A stretch of DNA of 64,000 nucleotides from Jeotgalibacillus sp. R-1-5s-1. Lineage in GTDB: Bacteria; Bacillota; Bacilli; Bacillales; Jeotgalibacillaceae. The stretch spans positions 307,240-371,239 of the forward strand of contig NZ_SORW01000012.1 of NCBI RefSeq assembly GCF_004405105.1. The letters are read 5' to 3'. Position numbers and translations under genes: made by a program. How positions within the stretch are numbered: position 1 is the first letter of the stretch; each line of letters starts with the position of its first letter. Below are positions 49,852 through 59,714 of the stretch, in pieces. Below the pieces are notes generated by a model. The model saw only the letters and a list, made by a program, of their open reading frames with translations, ran no database searches and was not told where the DNA came from.

Positions 49852-51027
49852 TTACTGGGCTTTTTTCCAAACTTCCGGCGGTAATTTTCTTTCACGGAAT
49901 AATGACCAATAGGTGAACATTCGAATGGCTTTTTCAAATGGACCTTGCTTAAAGATTGACATCATCCACAAACTGACCACCCACTGGAAGGCCATGATCG
50001 CAACCGCCAGTAGAATGCCAATAAATACACCAAGCTGCGTAAAATAGCCAAAGCCGAAGCCATAAAAAATGATGACACAGATGACAGATTGCATCAGATA
50101 ATTTGTTAATGATAATCGCCCGATTGCAGCAAACCCTCTAACAAACAATGATTCATTCTGATACATAAACCAGCTGAAGAATGCTATGTAACCGAATGCC
50201 AACAGAGGACCTCCCAGCATGTAGGCAGACCCGCTGATCCCCAGATCTGTTGCAAAATAAGCAAATCCCTTCAACAAAAGGCCGGCAGGTATTAGCCAGA
50301 TAGCCGCCTTCTTAAATGTATTCCTGTGAAAATGCAACTTACTAAATACATTTATTTTTGCTGCAGCCATTCCATATAAAAACATTGGCAGTATCATAAA
50401 CGGAGCAAACAAAAGGATAAAGAAAAACGCTCCTGACTCAATAACAAAAGGATCTTCTGTTGTCCGGTGGTGCATGATCTCTGCATACGTACCGTTTTGA
50501 TAAATATCATTTGTGTCTGCTACATATTCAGAAAGCCTGGCTTTTTCCTCAGGGGTAACGGCGAACTCCTGTCCACCAAAGGAAAGAGCGGACGTTAAAA
50601 CGAGTAAAACTGTCGCCCAGATCAGTAGTGTTTTCACCTTTCTTCTAACGAAAAAGAGAAGAACAAAGCCCGTCGCTCCATACATAAAAAGGATGTCTCC
50701 TTCCCAGACGAACTGGGAATGGATGATACCGAGAACAATGAGGAAAATCATCCGTCTGATCAAGTGGCGCTTTCGATTCAAACCCTTCTCTCTTAAGCTC
50801 TCTACCATTTTAATGATGCCATAGCCAAACAAAAAAGCAAAAATCGGCATAAAGCTCGTTTCGACAAATATTTTCAGGAAAGCCAGTGCCCCTTTATCAA
50901 TCCAGGATGTTGGCTCCAGTTCGTCCTTGCCAAACGCTCCATATTGAAAAATCAGCATGTTCGCCAGTAAAATCCCGAATAAACTTAATCCCCTTAATGC
51001 ATCTATAACCGTGATTCTATTTGTCAT
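49852..51027 (-). CDS. DUF418-domain membrane protein (YeiB-like)
   Basis: A 391-residue membrane protein with about ten helices. The N terminus RITVIDALRGLSLFGILLANMLIFQYG matches DUF418/YeiB proteins, and SLTNYLMQSVICVIIFYGFGFGYF (about 320-343) is the conserved C-terminal motif of the family. It resembles acyltransferase-like membrane proteins. Substrate unknown. Confidence 0.85.
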   Translation of the reverse strand: MTNRITVIDALRGLSLFGILLANMLIFQYGAFGKDELEPTSWIDKGALAFLKIFVETSFMPIFAFLFGYGIIKMVESLREKGLNRKRHLIRRMIFLIVLGIIHSQFVWEGDILFMYGATGFVLLFFVRRKVKTLLIWATVLLVLTSALSFGGQEFAVTPEEKARLSEYVADTNDIYQNGTYAEIMHHRTTEDPFVIESGAFFFILLFAPFMILPMFLYGMAAAKINVFSKLHFHRNTFKKAAIWLIPAGLLLKGFAYFATDLGISGSAYMLGGPLLAFGYIAFFSWFMYQNESLFVRGFAAIGRLSLTNYLMQSVICVIIFYGFGFGYFTQLGVFIGILLAVAIMAFQWVVSLWMMSIFKQGPFEKAIRMFTYWSLFRERKLPPEVWKKAQ

Positions 51028-51206
51028 CCATATTTCCCCCTTATTCGTTCTTTTATTTACGCTTCATAAAGTGGAAAGGATTCAAAAAATTGGTTAAGAT
51101 CATTTAGGTATTTTGATTACCTCATCCGTCCATTTAACCATCCAAATTCGAACCCCTTCTTTTCTCATCGTATAATAGAAGTATTAGCCGTAAGGAGTTG
51201 TTCGCC

Positions 51207-52637
51207 ATGAGTATTCAACAGCTGGGATATGAGTTTGATGCCTATTCAAACCTGCTGTTTGTTCCAGTAGGCCGCAGGTATTCTTCGATTCGTTCGATTG
51301 GTCATAAAGAGGAGCGGGCAGTATTGTCACGCATACAACAATCCGTGACGGAGGAACTGAACGCATTAGACGCGGAGCAAAGAGAGCAGCTTTCCCGTTT
51401 TATCGGATCAGAAAAAGCGATGCTTCCCATTCCTGTATATAAACAGGAGCATATTTATCCAATGCTGGTCAGACCTGAAATGTTTTTGTGGACAACCCAT
51501 TCTCTTCAGCGCGGACTGCCGATTGACCATGCCCTTTTTTATGAAAAAACGTATAGCAAGCTTTCATCTGAACAGCTGGCTGACCATATCAGACATGTTG
51601 TACGGGATTATGTATTTTGCGCACACCTTCAGCAGCAGGAACGCAGTCAATGGATTAACAGGATTGCTGCCGCCTATAAAAAGCATCCATTTATCCAGCT
51701 GGCTGAGGCGAAAGAGCCGATTGTAAATGCGGTTGAGACCATGAACCGTTCATCGCTGCTCGCTGTATTAAAATTCCCGGAAGATATTGCATTCTGGCGT
51801 CACCGGGTAGAAATTGTGATGAGGCCTTACCGCCAGATACCGGGATCCTGGCGCTGGGAAATGTGCGATCACGCTAAGGAACTGACAATTCTCGATGAAA
51901 CGCAATCTATATTATGCGAATGTCCGATCTGCCAGTTTCAGATCACATATGATGTCAATAAAGATGAAATAACATTGCCAGAAGAACCGATTATGGAGCG
52001 GACGGTGAAACGCATCGCAACAATTGAGCGGCAGTTCAACGAGATTGCTGACCAAAGCTTAAATGTGATCGGGGCATTAAGGGAACTGCAGACCATTCAG
52101 CAAAAGCTTAAGCCGCATATCCCACTTTTAGAAGAAGTTCTTACGCTGCAAAATGAACTTGAGATTCATGATGAAATGGAGATCACGAATTGCTATAGCG
52201 CAATAAAAGAGATTGAGATTCCGGACGAGTCCATTACACCTGAGCTGTTAAGTCTGTCAGAAGTAAAGCTTATGGATGTGGCCATATTGAAAGAGGCAGG
52301 AAAGTGGAGCAACATTGATTTTAATCAAGCGAAAGAACAGTTACAGCTTCATCTAGCCCATCTGCTTGAACTTCAAGCGGAGCGGCAGCCGAAGCCCGGA
52401 GATGTTATTTTTGAAACGAACGGCTTCCAGCTGACCCGTGCAGAGGCAGAGAAAGTAGAGCTTTTTACTGAACAAACGGATCTGACGCTCACCTTTCACA
52501 TTTTATCTCAGGTTCTAAAAGGAGAACCAACGAATAAGATCCGGACGTTACAGCTGCATGAATCCCCTATTTTCGGCCTGTTGCGATCCTGGCCTGACAA
52601 ATACATCACAAAAGCTGTCAAAAAGATGCTCACCTAA
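51207..52637 (+). CDS. RQC-like DNA-binding protein (RQC-minor type), tentative
   Basis: A 476-residue soluble protein. Start 51207 (MSIQQLGYEFD) follows AAGGAG. CECPICQF (about 234-241) gives a two-Cys motif with Cys217 nearby, and a helical stretch lies at about 260-330. The C-terminal 110 residues (WSNIDFNQAKEQLQLHLAHLLELQ, KPGDVIFETNGFQLTRAEAEKVELF, FGLLRSWPDKYITKAVKKML) resemble the RQC winged helix of RecQ helicases. This recalls the RQC-minor family of Bacillus, but the assignment is from memory of the pattern. No helicase motor is present. Confidence 0.6.
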   Translation: MSIQQLGYEFDAYSNLLFVPVGRRYSSIRSIGHKEERAVLSRIQQSVTEELNALDAEQREQLSRFIGSEKAMLPIPVYKQEHIYPMLVRPEMFLWTTHSLQRGLPIDHALFYEKTYSKLSSEQLADHIRHVVRDYVFCAHLQQQERSQWINRIAAAYKKHPFIQLAEAKEPIVNAVETMNRSSLLAVLKFPEDIAFWRHRVEIVMRPYRQIPGSWRWEMCDHAKELTILDETQSILCECPICQFQITYDVNKDEITLPEEPIMERTVKRIATIERQFNEIADQSLNVIGALRELQTIQQKLKPHIPLLEEVLTLQNELEIHDEMEITNCYSAIKEIEIPDESITPELLSLSEVKLMDVAILKEAGKWSNIDFNQAKEQLQLHLAHLLELQAERQPKPGDVIFETNGFQLTRAEAEKVELFTEQTDLTLTFHILSQVLKGEPTNKIRTLQLHESPIFGLLRSWPDKYITKAVKKMLT

Positions 52638-52640
52638 CCT

Positions 52641-52681
52641 AAAAAAGGTCTTTCCCTTGTAACGCGCGGGAAAGACCTTTT
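52641..52681. terminator. Bidirectional terminator
   Basis: AAAAGGTCTTTCCC and GGGAAAGACCTTTT pair perfectly around an 11-nt loop, between convergent genes. Confidence 0.92.
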
Positions 52682-52687
52682 GATTGA

Positions 52688-53551
52688 TCATTTTTCCATA
52701 AAAAACATCGAGATTGCGCCCAATCCAACATGGGTCCCAACCGCAACACCCATCTGCATCAGATGAACCTCACCTGTGAAATCTGTTTCATTGATCAAAG
52801 CGGATTTAAGATCGGTGGCAACAATCTGATCATCTGTATAACCAATGATAATAAAGTCTGTCAAATCAGGGTTATGCCGCTCAATAAATTCCTGAACGTA
52901 ATGCCTGATAACCTTCTTACGCCCTCTCGCTTTTGCGACAACAGCGCCTTTACCATCCTTCATCGTCATAATCGGCTTCAGCATAAGGAATTTCCCAAGC
53001 ATCGCACTCGCATTGGAAATCCGTCCACTTCTGATCAGGTGATTCAGATCATCTACCGACAGAAAATGCTTCACTTTCGTTTTGTATTCCTCGTTAAATG
53101 TAACCAGTTCTTCAAATGAGGCACCCTGCTCACGCATCATGGCACTCTTAATTAACAGCCATCCGCTCCCGTGACTCATTGATTTTGAGTCAACAACGTG
53201 AACCTTTATGTCAGAGTCAGGATATTCCTCAAAAAAATAACCTTTCGCAAGCTCTGCTGATTGATAGGAAGCACTCGTCCCACTGGACATACAAATACAT
53301 AAGATGGCTTCATGCCCATCTGCTACGGCCTGTTTCATTACATCCACATATTCTGACGGACTTGGCGCCCCTGTTGTAGGAAAGCTTGTAAGATCCTTCA
53401 GCATACTGTAAAACACCTCAGGCTCAAGCTCTGTCCGGTCTTTATAAATGTTTCCGTCTATGTCAATGGTTAAAGGTACAATGTCAATGTTGTATTGTGT
53501 GAGGATGTCTAATGACAGGTCACACGTTGAATCAGCGATAAGTTTAATCAT
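52688..53551 (-). CDS. DegV-family fatty-acid-binding protein
   Basis: A 287-residue protein of the DegV family, which binds fatty acids and serves as FakB in exogenous fatty acid phosphorylation. Start 53551 (MIKLIADSTCDLSLDILTQYNIDIVPLTI) is the family norm. TTGAPSPSEYVDVMKQAV and ILCICMSSGTSASYQSA (about 70-105) line the ligand pocket, and the C-terminal AVGTHVGLGAISMFF is conserved. A FakA kinase is not in the window. Confidence 0.88.
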   Translation of the reverse strand: MIKLIADSTCDLSLDILTQYNIDIVPLTIDIDGNIYKDRTELEPEVFYSMLKDLTSFPTTGAPSPSEYVDVMKQAVADGHEAILCICMSSGTSASYQSAELAKGYFFEEYPDSDIKVHVVDSKSMSHGSGWLLIKSAMMREQGASFEELVTFNEEYKTKVKHFLSVDDLNHLIRSGRISNASAMLGKFLMLKPIMTMKDGKGAVVAKARGRKKVIRHYVQEFIERHNPDLTDFIIIGYTDDQIVATDLKSALINETDFTGEVHLMQMGVAVGTHVGLGAISMFFMEK

Positions 53552-53667
53552 GATGTCCCCCAGTTCTTCGTTCATACTTCTATTGTAAAGCATACCCGTA
53601 CGCATATCGCCTGATTTTTGTGAACTTTATCGATTTTTGTCGAAATGTTGAGGTAAAAAACTGCCAA

Positions 53668-53702
53668 CAAAAAACACTCTCCGATTGAACAGAGAGTGTC
53701 CT
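53668..53702 (-). terminator. Terminator of mqo
   Basis: On the minus strand GACACTCTC pairs with GAGAGTGTT around a 10-nt loop, followed by TTTTT, just beyond the mqo stop codon. Confidence 0.88.
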
Positions 53703-53708
53703 TGACAT

Positions 53709-55214
53709 TTAATTTGAGACAACCGTCTGTCTGGCTGCTGCAAGCTTAAGCGTTTCAGACGTTTTTGTATTCAGTTCACGAATTAATTCAGGATTCTCAG
53801 ATAGAGTCAGACCGTATGAAGGGATCATTTCCTTAATCTTCGACTCCCACTCCCCGATGTGATCCGGGAAGCAGCGCTCGAGCACTTCGAGCATGACGGA
53901 AACGGATGTTGAAGCACCAGGTGATGCCCCGAGTAATGCGGCAATGGAGCCGTCTTCTGAGCTGATGACTTCTGTTCCAAACTGAAGTGTGCCTTTTCCA
54001 GCTTCCGTATCTTTAATGACCTGAACACGCTGACCTGCTACAACCAGTTCCCAGTCCTCACTATTTGCCTCAGGAACAAATTCGCGAAGTGCTTCCATGC
54101 GTTTTTCCTTTGAAAGCAGGACCTGTTCAATCAGATATTTTGTCAGCGGAATATTTTTCACCCCAGCTGACACCATCGTAACGAGGTTATCCGGTTTTAC
54201 AGATGTGATAAGATCCATATTTGATCCGGTTTTCAGGAATTTTGGAGAGAATCCCGCAAAAGGTCCGAAAAACAGGGATGCCTGATTGTCGATAAATCGT
54301 GTATCAAGGTGCGGCACAGACATTGGCGGTGCGCCAACCGGTGCTTTGCCATACACTTTTGCATAGTGCTGCTCGACTATCTCAGGCTTTTTGCATACTA
54401 AAAACAGTCCACTGACCGGGAAACCGCCGACGGATTTACCTTCTTTTACACCTGATTTCTGAAGGAGGTGCAGACTTCCCCCACCGGCTCCAATGAAAAC
54501 AAACTTCGCTTTGTGGTACTCAAGACGCTCATTTTTTAAATCACGGATTTTCAGCTCCCATGAACCATCCTCCGCACGCGTCATATCATCCACTTGATGC
54601 TCATAGTGTACGCCGACGCCCTGATTTTCAAGATGCTCAAATAACTTACGTGTTAACGCACCGAAATTCACATCTGTACCTGAATCAATTTTAGTGGCCG
54701 CGATCGGCTGATCAACCGTACGCCCCTTCATGATCAACGGTATCCATTCCTTTAGCTGGTCAGGATCATCTGAATATTCCATCCCTTCAAATAAAGGATG
54801 ATCTGAAAGCGCTTTAAATCGGTTGTTCAAAAAAGAAACGTTCTTTTCGCCCTGAACGAGGCTCATATGAGGTAATGGCATAATAAATTCCTGCGGATTA
54901 TTAAGCAGGCCACTATCTACAAGATGGGACCAGAACTGCTTTGAAACCTGAAATTCCTCGTTAACCTTCACTGCTTTTGAAATATCAATCGAGCCATCCG
55001 GCTTTTCGTTTGTGTAATTCAGTTCACATAAAGAAGAGTGCCCTGTACCTGCATTATTCCATTCATTTGAGCTTTCCTCGCCCGCGCCGCTCAAACGCTC
55101 AAACACGGAAATGTTCCACTCCGGCTTCAGCTCCTTCAGCAAGGCTCCAAGCGTCGCACTCATAATACCGGCACCAATTAAAATAACGTCTGTCTGCTGA
55201 TGTCTGTTACTCAT
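53709..55214 (-). CDS. mqo: Malate:quinone oxidoreductase
   Basis: A 501-residue FAD enzyme that oxidises malate to oxaloacetate and passes electrons to membrane quinone. The N-terminal FAD fold is [21 protein letters not shown] (about 9-29). [25 protein letters not shown] (about 46-70) is the strongest Mqo signature. [19 protein letters not shown] and [19 protein letters not shown] also match. Length is normal. GGGCGG is a modest ribosome site. Confidence 0.94.
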   Translation of the reverse strand: MSNRHQQTDVILIGAGIMSATLGALLKELKPEWNISVFERLSGAGEESSNEWNNAGTGHSSLCELNYTNEKPDGSIDISKAVKVNEEFQVSKQFWSHLVDSGLLNNPQEFIMPLPHMSLVQGEKNVSFLNNRFKALSDHPLFEGMEYSDDPDQLKEWIPLIMKGRTVDQPIAATKIDSGTDVNFGALTRKLFEHLENQGVGVHYEHQVDDMTRAEDGSWELKIRDLKNERLEYHKAKFVFIGAGGGSLHLLQKSGVKEGKSVGGFPVSGLFLVCKKPEIVEQHYAKVYGKAPVGAPPMSVPHLDTRFIDNQASLFFGPFAGFSPKFLKTGSNMDLITSVKPDNLVTMVSAGVKNIPLTKYLIEQVLLSKEKRMEALREFVPEANSEDWELVVAGQRVQVIKDTEAGKGTLQFGTEVISSEDGSIAALLGASPGASTSVSVMLEVLERCFPDHIGEWESKIKEMIPSYGLTLSENPELIRELNTKTSETLKLAAARQTVVSN

Positions 55215-55418
55215 GTTTACCGCCCTTATCTTTTGAAATTTTGCAAAAAATGAAGCGACAGCTGCCCTTCATCTCTTTCCGGTTAATAAATTCCTATATA
55301 CTAGTGTATCACTATGTTTAATTGATTAAAATGGTTTGTTGTGCCAAGCGCGTGGTTACGGGGTTTTGGAGATGATTTTGCAAGGGTTTTGATGGAGTGT
55401 CAGGAGGATCGTGAACGA

Positions 55419-55601
55419 TACAATTCTGATTTGAAACAGTACAATTTTCCACCTGAAACAGTACATTTATTAATCGGCTCAATACAAAAAACACCATTCA
55501 GAGGGGTAACGATACAAATAAATGCCAGAGCAACACAATAAAATGCTCAATCAGAACAATTCTCCGACGGAACGATGAAATAACACGCCGGAACATAACA
55601 A
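55419..55601 (-). repeat. Nine-box periodic array (class II architecture, reversed), locus G
   Basis: Boxes like GTACAAT begin at 55419, 55440, 55462, 55483, 55513, 55534, 55555, 55576 and about 55597. The steps are 21,22,21,30,21,21,21,21, nearly the mirror of loci B and C (four boxes, a 30-nt step, five boxes), with the same 64-nt span over the first four. The box sequence itself differs. It lies between the nitroreductase terminator and mqo. Confidence 0.7.
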
Positions 55602-55637
55602 AAAAAACCGTCCCGCGTCTCTTCACCTCAAACCAAC

Positions 55638-55662
55638 AAAAAAAGGAGCCGCAGCCCCTTTC
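55638..55662 (-). terminator. Terminator of the nitroreductase gene
   Basis: On the minus strand AAAGGGGC and GCTCCTTT pair (one mismatch) around TGCG, followed by TTTT. Confidence 0.7.
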
Positions 55663-55663
55663 A

Positions 55664-56290
55664 TTACCCGTGAATCTTAACAAGCTTTTCTGTTTCAAGA
55701 CGATGATGCGGATATCCTTCTGAGGCTGCATAACCGAATGGCACCATGGCAGCCAAAGTAACGTGTTCAGGCAGACCAAGCAGCTCTTTTACTTTCTCAG
55801 GCTCAAAGCCTAGCATCGGATTACTTGCATAACCGAGCCCCTGAAGTGCGACCAGCAGAAAACCAAGGGCAATATTGGTCTGATTAAGTGCCCATGCTGA
55901 ACGCTCTTCATCTGTCATTTGAGAAAACATCTCTGTCAGACTCTTGATCTCCTGTTCCTTACGCTCTGCTGGCAATCCGAAGTGCACAATCTCGGGAATA
56001 CTTCTCATCATTTCTTCTGAATCGCTCACCATCAGCATCACAGCCGGTGCTGATGTAACCTGTTTTTGACCGTAAGAGACGGATTGAAGCTTTTCTTTTA
56101 AAGCGGCATCTGTTACAACATGAAAGCGCCACGGCTGAAGATTATAAGCACTTGGCGTCAGACGGACAAGGTCGATGATCTGATGAATATCCTCCCGGCT
56201 GATGGCTCGGTCCTGATACGTTCTGATGCTGCGGCGTGTTTCAATCGCTTCTCTTACGCTTAATGTTGGTTTTAGGGTTGATGTTGTCAT
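55664..56290 (-). CDS. Nitroreductase-family flavoprotein
   Basis: A 208-residue FMN enzyme. SVREAIETRRSIRTYQDRAISREDIHQIIDLVRLTPSAYNLQPWRFHVV (about 10-58) is the conserved FMN-binding start, and GLGYASNPMLGFEPEKVKELLGLPEHVTLAAMVPFGYA (about 155-192) the C-terminal motif. Members reduce nitro compounds, quinones or flavins with NAD(P)H. It lies 24 nt after an EamA exporter, so exporter and reductase are probably co-expressed. Confidence 0.88.
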   Translation of the reverse strand: MTTSTLKPTLSVREAIETRRSIRTYQDRAISREDIHQIIDLVRLTPSAYNLQPWRFHVVTDAALKEKLQSVSYGQKQVTSAPAVMLMVSDSEEMMRSIPEIVHFGLPAERKEQEIKSLTEMFSQMTDEERSAWALNQTNIALGFLLVALQGLGYASNPMLGFEPEKVKELLGLPEHVTLAAMVPFGYAASEGYPHHRLETEKLVKIHG

Positions 56291-56314
56291 GGTGATTCCT
56301 CCTGAATAGTGGGT

Positions 56315-57244
56315 TTATTTTATAATCGGTACTAATGTCTGCGACTCTTTTACCCGTGCTGTATTTGCGCCAATGACGCCCAGAATAATCATGAGTGCGC
56401 CGATGTAGTGGTAGCCGTAGAGAGGTTCCTGTAAGAAAATCATTCCGGCTGCCATCGTAATGACGATAGTCAGGTTGCCAAAGACACTCATTTGAAAGGC
56501 TGGTAAAACCGATAATGCATACGCCGTTAAATACGATGTGACCAGTGTCGACAAAATTCCTAAATACAAAGTGGCAAACGTATAATCTGCATGACTGAAC
56601 GGCTGGAAGAAAGCTGTGATTGTTCCATTTAAAACATGCTGAGTCAGTGACGCTGCATTAAAAACAAGGAAGCCCACAAGCGTACTGACGTAGGTGATGA
56701 GCAAGACAGAAACATTTCGTGTCAGCTTTCTCGTTAACACCTGATAAACCGATTGAGACATGACAGATAGGAGAATGAGGATCATGCCTGCTAAAAGAAA
56801 GCCTGAACTGCCTGCTCCGTTCATCAGCATGATATACACCACGCCAAGCACCGACAAACCAATCGCAAGCTTCTGTTTCAGCGATGATGTTTCCTTTAGC
56901 CATAACGCAGAAAGCATCAGGGTAAAGACCGGAACTGCAGCCTGAATAATACCTGCTTCCGCTGAAGAAACCGTCTGCATGCCAAAGGCCTGAAAACCAA
57001 AAAACATCACCGGATAAAAAGCGGCAAGAAATACGATCTTCTTTACGCCTGACCGAACAGCACCAAGGGATATACCTGTTGATGCCATAAACAGCGTCAT
57101 TCCCATAAAAGCGATTGAAAACCGATGTGCCAGTGCATCAAGCGGCGTCGCAAACTGCAGTGAGATTTTGACAAACATAAAGGATAAACCGATAATAATG
57201 GCAACAAGAATCGCTGCCGAATAGGCCCTGCTTTTAACAGACAA
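56315..57244 (-). CDS. EamA-family (DMT) transporter
   Basis: A 309-residue membrane protein with ten helices in two EamA repeats. SRAYSAAILVAIIIGLSFMFVKISLQFATP opens repeat 1 and SSGFLLAGMILILLSVMSQSVYQVLTRKL repeat 2. It is divergent from a MocR-type regulator, a common pairing in which the regulator controls an exporter of an amino compound. The nitroreductase gene follows. Confidence 0.87.
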   Translation of the reverse strand: MSVKSRAYSAAILVAIIIGLSFMFVKISLQFATPLDALAHRFSIAFMGMTLFMASTGISLGAVRSGVKKIVFLAAFYPVMFFGFQAFGMQTVSSAEAGIIQAAVPVFTLMLSALWLKETSSLKQKLAIGLSVLGVVYIMLMNGAGSSGFLLAGMILILLSVMSQSVYQVLTRKLTRNVSVLLITYVSTLVGFLVFNAASLTQHVLNGTITAFFQPFSHADYTFATLYLGILSTLVTSYLTAYALSVLPAFQMSVFGNLTIVITMAAGMIFLQEPLYGYHYIGALMIILGVIGANTARVKESQTLVPIIK

Positions 57245-57361
57245 TGAACTCGCCTCCTTTTCATGAGATTCGGTCTATATGTGTATCTTAAAATGTTTTC
57301 AGGGCTTCGTCTGATGAAAAAAAGACATCTGTGCCGGTACAGATGTCAGGGAGGAAACACT

Positions 57362-58702
57362 ATGCTGAAATATGAAATCATTTATAATGACCTTCTGCAA
57401 TTGATCCAGTCAGGACAGATGCCCTCCGGATCAAAAGTGCCCTCCATCCGCTCACTTAAGCAGCAATATACCTGTAGCACAAGTACCGTTCAGACAGCTT
57501 TGTTCAAGCTTGAAGAACAGCATTTGATATATGCCGTTCCCAAAAGCGGCTTTTATGTTGTCGATCACGAAATGCTGCCAAAGCCCGCGGATCAGAACAT
57601 CATTGATTTTGCTACTGCCTCTCCAACGTGGCATCATTTTCCTTACAGAGATTTTCAACACTGTATGAATAAATCCATCGACATATATCAGGAGGATCTG
57701 TTTCAATACGGTACCTCGCACGGACTCCCTTCATTGCTGAAGGAAGCGCAAAAGCTGCTCGAGTCGTATCAGGTTTTTGCCGGAACGAATCAGATTTTTG
57801 TCACATCCGGTGTCCAGCGCGCACTGTCCATTTTGAGCGTGATGCCATTTCCTAATGGCCGTTCCCGCATCCTAGTGGAGCAGCCGGGTTACCATTTATA
57901 CCTTGGCTATCTGGAAGCACACTCCATTCCAGTTGCAGGTATTCAGCGGACTGCAGAAGGCATTGATCTGAACAGACTGGAGCATATGTTTCAGCAGGGT
58001 GATATCAAGTTTTTCTACTGTATGCCGCGGTTTCATAATCCGCTTGGCACCTCTTTATCAAAGAAGCAAAAGGCAACCATTTTGAAGCTTGCCCATCAAT
58101 ATGACGTTTATATTGTAGAGGATGATTATATTGCTGATTTTGAAGAGAGCACAAAAAACGATCCCCTTTATGCCATGGATATACATGATCGCGTGATATA
58201 TTTGAAAAGCTTTTCTAAAATTATGTTCCCCGGTCTCAGAATCGGACTGACTGTGCTGCCCGACAGTATGACTACATCTTTCCAGCGCTTTAAACGGATC
58301 AGTGATATCGACAGCTCCATGATCTCGCAGGGAGCGCTTGAGCTTTATATTAAAAGTGGTATGTTTCTGCGATACAGAGATCAGGTGAAAAAGGCTTATA
58401 TTGAACGGGCACTGGAGCTTCAAAAAGCACTGCAAAAGCACCTCCCTGATTATCGGGTTCCTTCTGTGATGGCCATGCATACCCACCTGACGCTGCCGAA
58501 ACACGTTAACCTTCCTTCCCTGATTCGGGCTCTTGCAGAGAAAAAGGTGCTGCTTGAAATGATGGATGAGCATTATTTGAAGGATTTTTATCAGGAGAAA
58601 CTGCTGAAGATCAATGTTTCGAAAGTGGAAAAACATCAGATTGAAAAAGGAATTGAAATGATAGCGGAGGAGCTTCATTTAGGGAGACACCGCTTTGTAT
58701 AA
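57362..58702 (+). CDS. MocR/PdxR-family regulator (GntR plus aminotransferase)
   Basis: A 446-residue fusion. Residues about 1-70 form a GntR winged helix (YEIIYNDLLQLIQSGQMPSGSKVPSIRSLKQQYTCSTSTVQTALFKLEEQHLI). About 90-440 is a fold-type I aminotransferase with Asn226 (PRFHNPLGT), Asp254 (VEDDYI) and the PLP lysine Lys286 (YLKSFSKIMFPGLRIG). Start 57362 follows GGGAGG. Such proteins use PLP as effector. The divergent EamA gene is the probable target. Confidence 0.88.
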   Translation: MLKYEIIYNDLLQLIQSGQMPSGSKVPSIRSLKQQYTCSTSTVQTALFKLEEQHLIYAVPKSGFYVVDHEMLPKPADQNIIDFATASPTWHHFPYRDFQHCMNKSIDIYQEDLFQYGTSHGLPSLLKEAQKLLESYQVFAGTNQIFVTSGVQRALSILSVMPFPNGRSRILVEQPGYHLYLGYLEAHSIPVAGIQRTAEGIDLNRLEHMFQQGDIKFFYCMPRFHNPLGTSLSKKQKATILKLAHQYDVYIVEDDYIADFEESTKNDPLYAMDIHDRVIYLKSFSKIMFPGLRIGLTVLPDSMTTSFQRFKRISDIDSSMISQGALELYIKSGMFLRYRDQVKKAYIERALELQKALQKHLPDYRVPSVMAMHTHLTLPKHVNLPSLIRALAEKKVLLEMMDEHYLKDFYQEKLLKINVSKVEKHQIEKGIEMIAEELHLGRHRFV

Positions 58703-58704
58703 AA

Positions 58705-58741
58705 AAAACCGGGTGCCGTGTGAATACGGCATCCGGTTTTT
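58705..58741. terminator. Bidirectional terminator
   Basis: AAAACCGGGTGCCGT and ACGGCATCCGGTTTT pair with one G-T step around GTGAAT, between convergent genes. Confidence 0.92.
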
Positions 58742-59579
58742 ACAGCTTTGCAGCATATTGCTTCAGCTTGACACTCATCTCTTCAATTTCATCAATAAAA
58801 GAGGATACTTCTTCTGTAGAAAGTGCCTGCTTACGGCCCACTTCCACGACATTTTCAACCATTGACTGAATGTCCGTGATGGAGGATTGCATTTTTTTCA
58901 GCATATCATTGATTTTATCAGTCGATTCAAGCGTATCATTCGACAGCTTACGGATCTCCTGCGCCACAATGTTAAAACCTCTTCCGTGCTCTCCTGCACG
59001 GGCTGCTTCGATGGATGCATTCAAACCAAGGATGTTCGTCTGACTTGCGATCTTTTTTATGAATCCAATGACTTCATCCGTGTTTTTCATCGCATCTGCT
59101 GCTTCATTGGACTGCTCAAGCAGTTGACGGCTGTATTGGGCAAGCCCTTCAGAGCCACTGTGAATGGAGGTAATCCGCTCGTTTGCATCATTGATTGATT
59201 TAAAAATCTGATCAGCAATCGCCTGGAGTGCTTTTTCATTCTGCTCCTGAATCTGGATGGCTAATGCCCCGATGATTTCGTTTCCTTCCATAATCGGCAT
59301 CGCCAGGCCTGTAAATGAAATACCGAAAAATTCCTCCGGCACTTCCTGACGAATCTCTTTTTTATAACGGATACATTCAGCAAGCGGTTCGTTCGGATCA
59401 ATCAGTCGACCAGCCTGTGCGCCGATATTTAATTTGCGCCCAGGAAAATAGGCAAGCCACTCTTTTGTATTCACGAGACCGATGCCAATATCCGGCATCA
59501 TGGCATGAATCGTCGGGATCACCTGCAGAAAGGCTTCAAGCTTCTGTATCTTTACTTCGTTTACTGATAGCGTTTTCAT
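58740..59579 (-). CDS. Soluble chemoreceptor-like signalling protein (YfmS-like)
   Basis: A 279-residue protein with no membrane segment. Residues about 15-112 form a PAS/sensor-like domain (ISFTGLAMPIMEGNEIIGALAIQIQEQNEKA). About 120-279 is a short methyl-accepting signalling domain with the highly conserved hairpin tip KIASQTNILGLNASIEAARAGEHGRGFNIVAQEIRKLS (about 176-213). Size and layout match the Bacillus YfmS soluble receptor, which modulates chemotaxis. Confidence 0.83.
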   Translation of the reverse strand: MKTLSVNEVKIQKLEAFLQVIPTIHAMMPDIGIGLVNTKEWLAYFPGRKLNIGAQAGRLIDPNEPLAECIRYKKEIRQEVPEEFFGISFTGLAMPIMEGNEIIGALAIQIQEQNEKALQAIADQIFKSINDANERITSIHSGSEGLAQYSRQLLEQSNEAADAMKNTDEVIGFIKKIASQTNILGLNASIEAARAGEHGRGFNIVAQEIRKLSNDTLESTDKINDMLKKMQSSITDIQSMVENVVEVGRKQALSTEEVSSFIDEIEEMSVKLKQYAAKL

Positions 59580-59676
59580 AATATTGTAATTCTCCTATCC
59601 ACCTGAAAAATCTCCCTTTAGCCCTAAAATCATACTTTAGTTTTATAAACTAAAGACCTATTTGATTATAAGACAA

Positions 59677-59706
59677 AACCTCATCATTTGTGAAGTGATG
59701 AGGTTA
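59677..59706 (-). terminator. Terminator of the GAF-STAS gene
   Basis: AACCTCATCA pairs with TGATGAGGTT around a 9-nt loop; on the minus strand it is followed by TTGTC after TTTT. Confidence 0.82.
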
Positions 59707-59714
59707 ACCGACGT

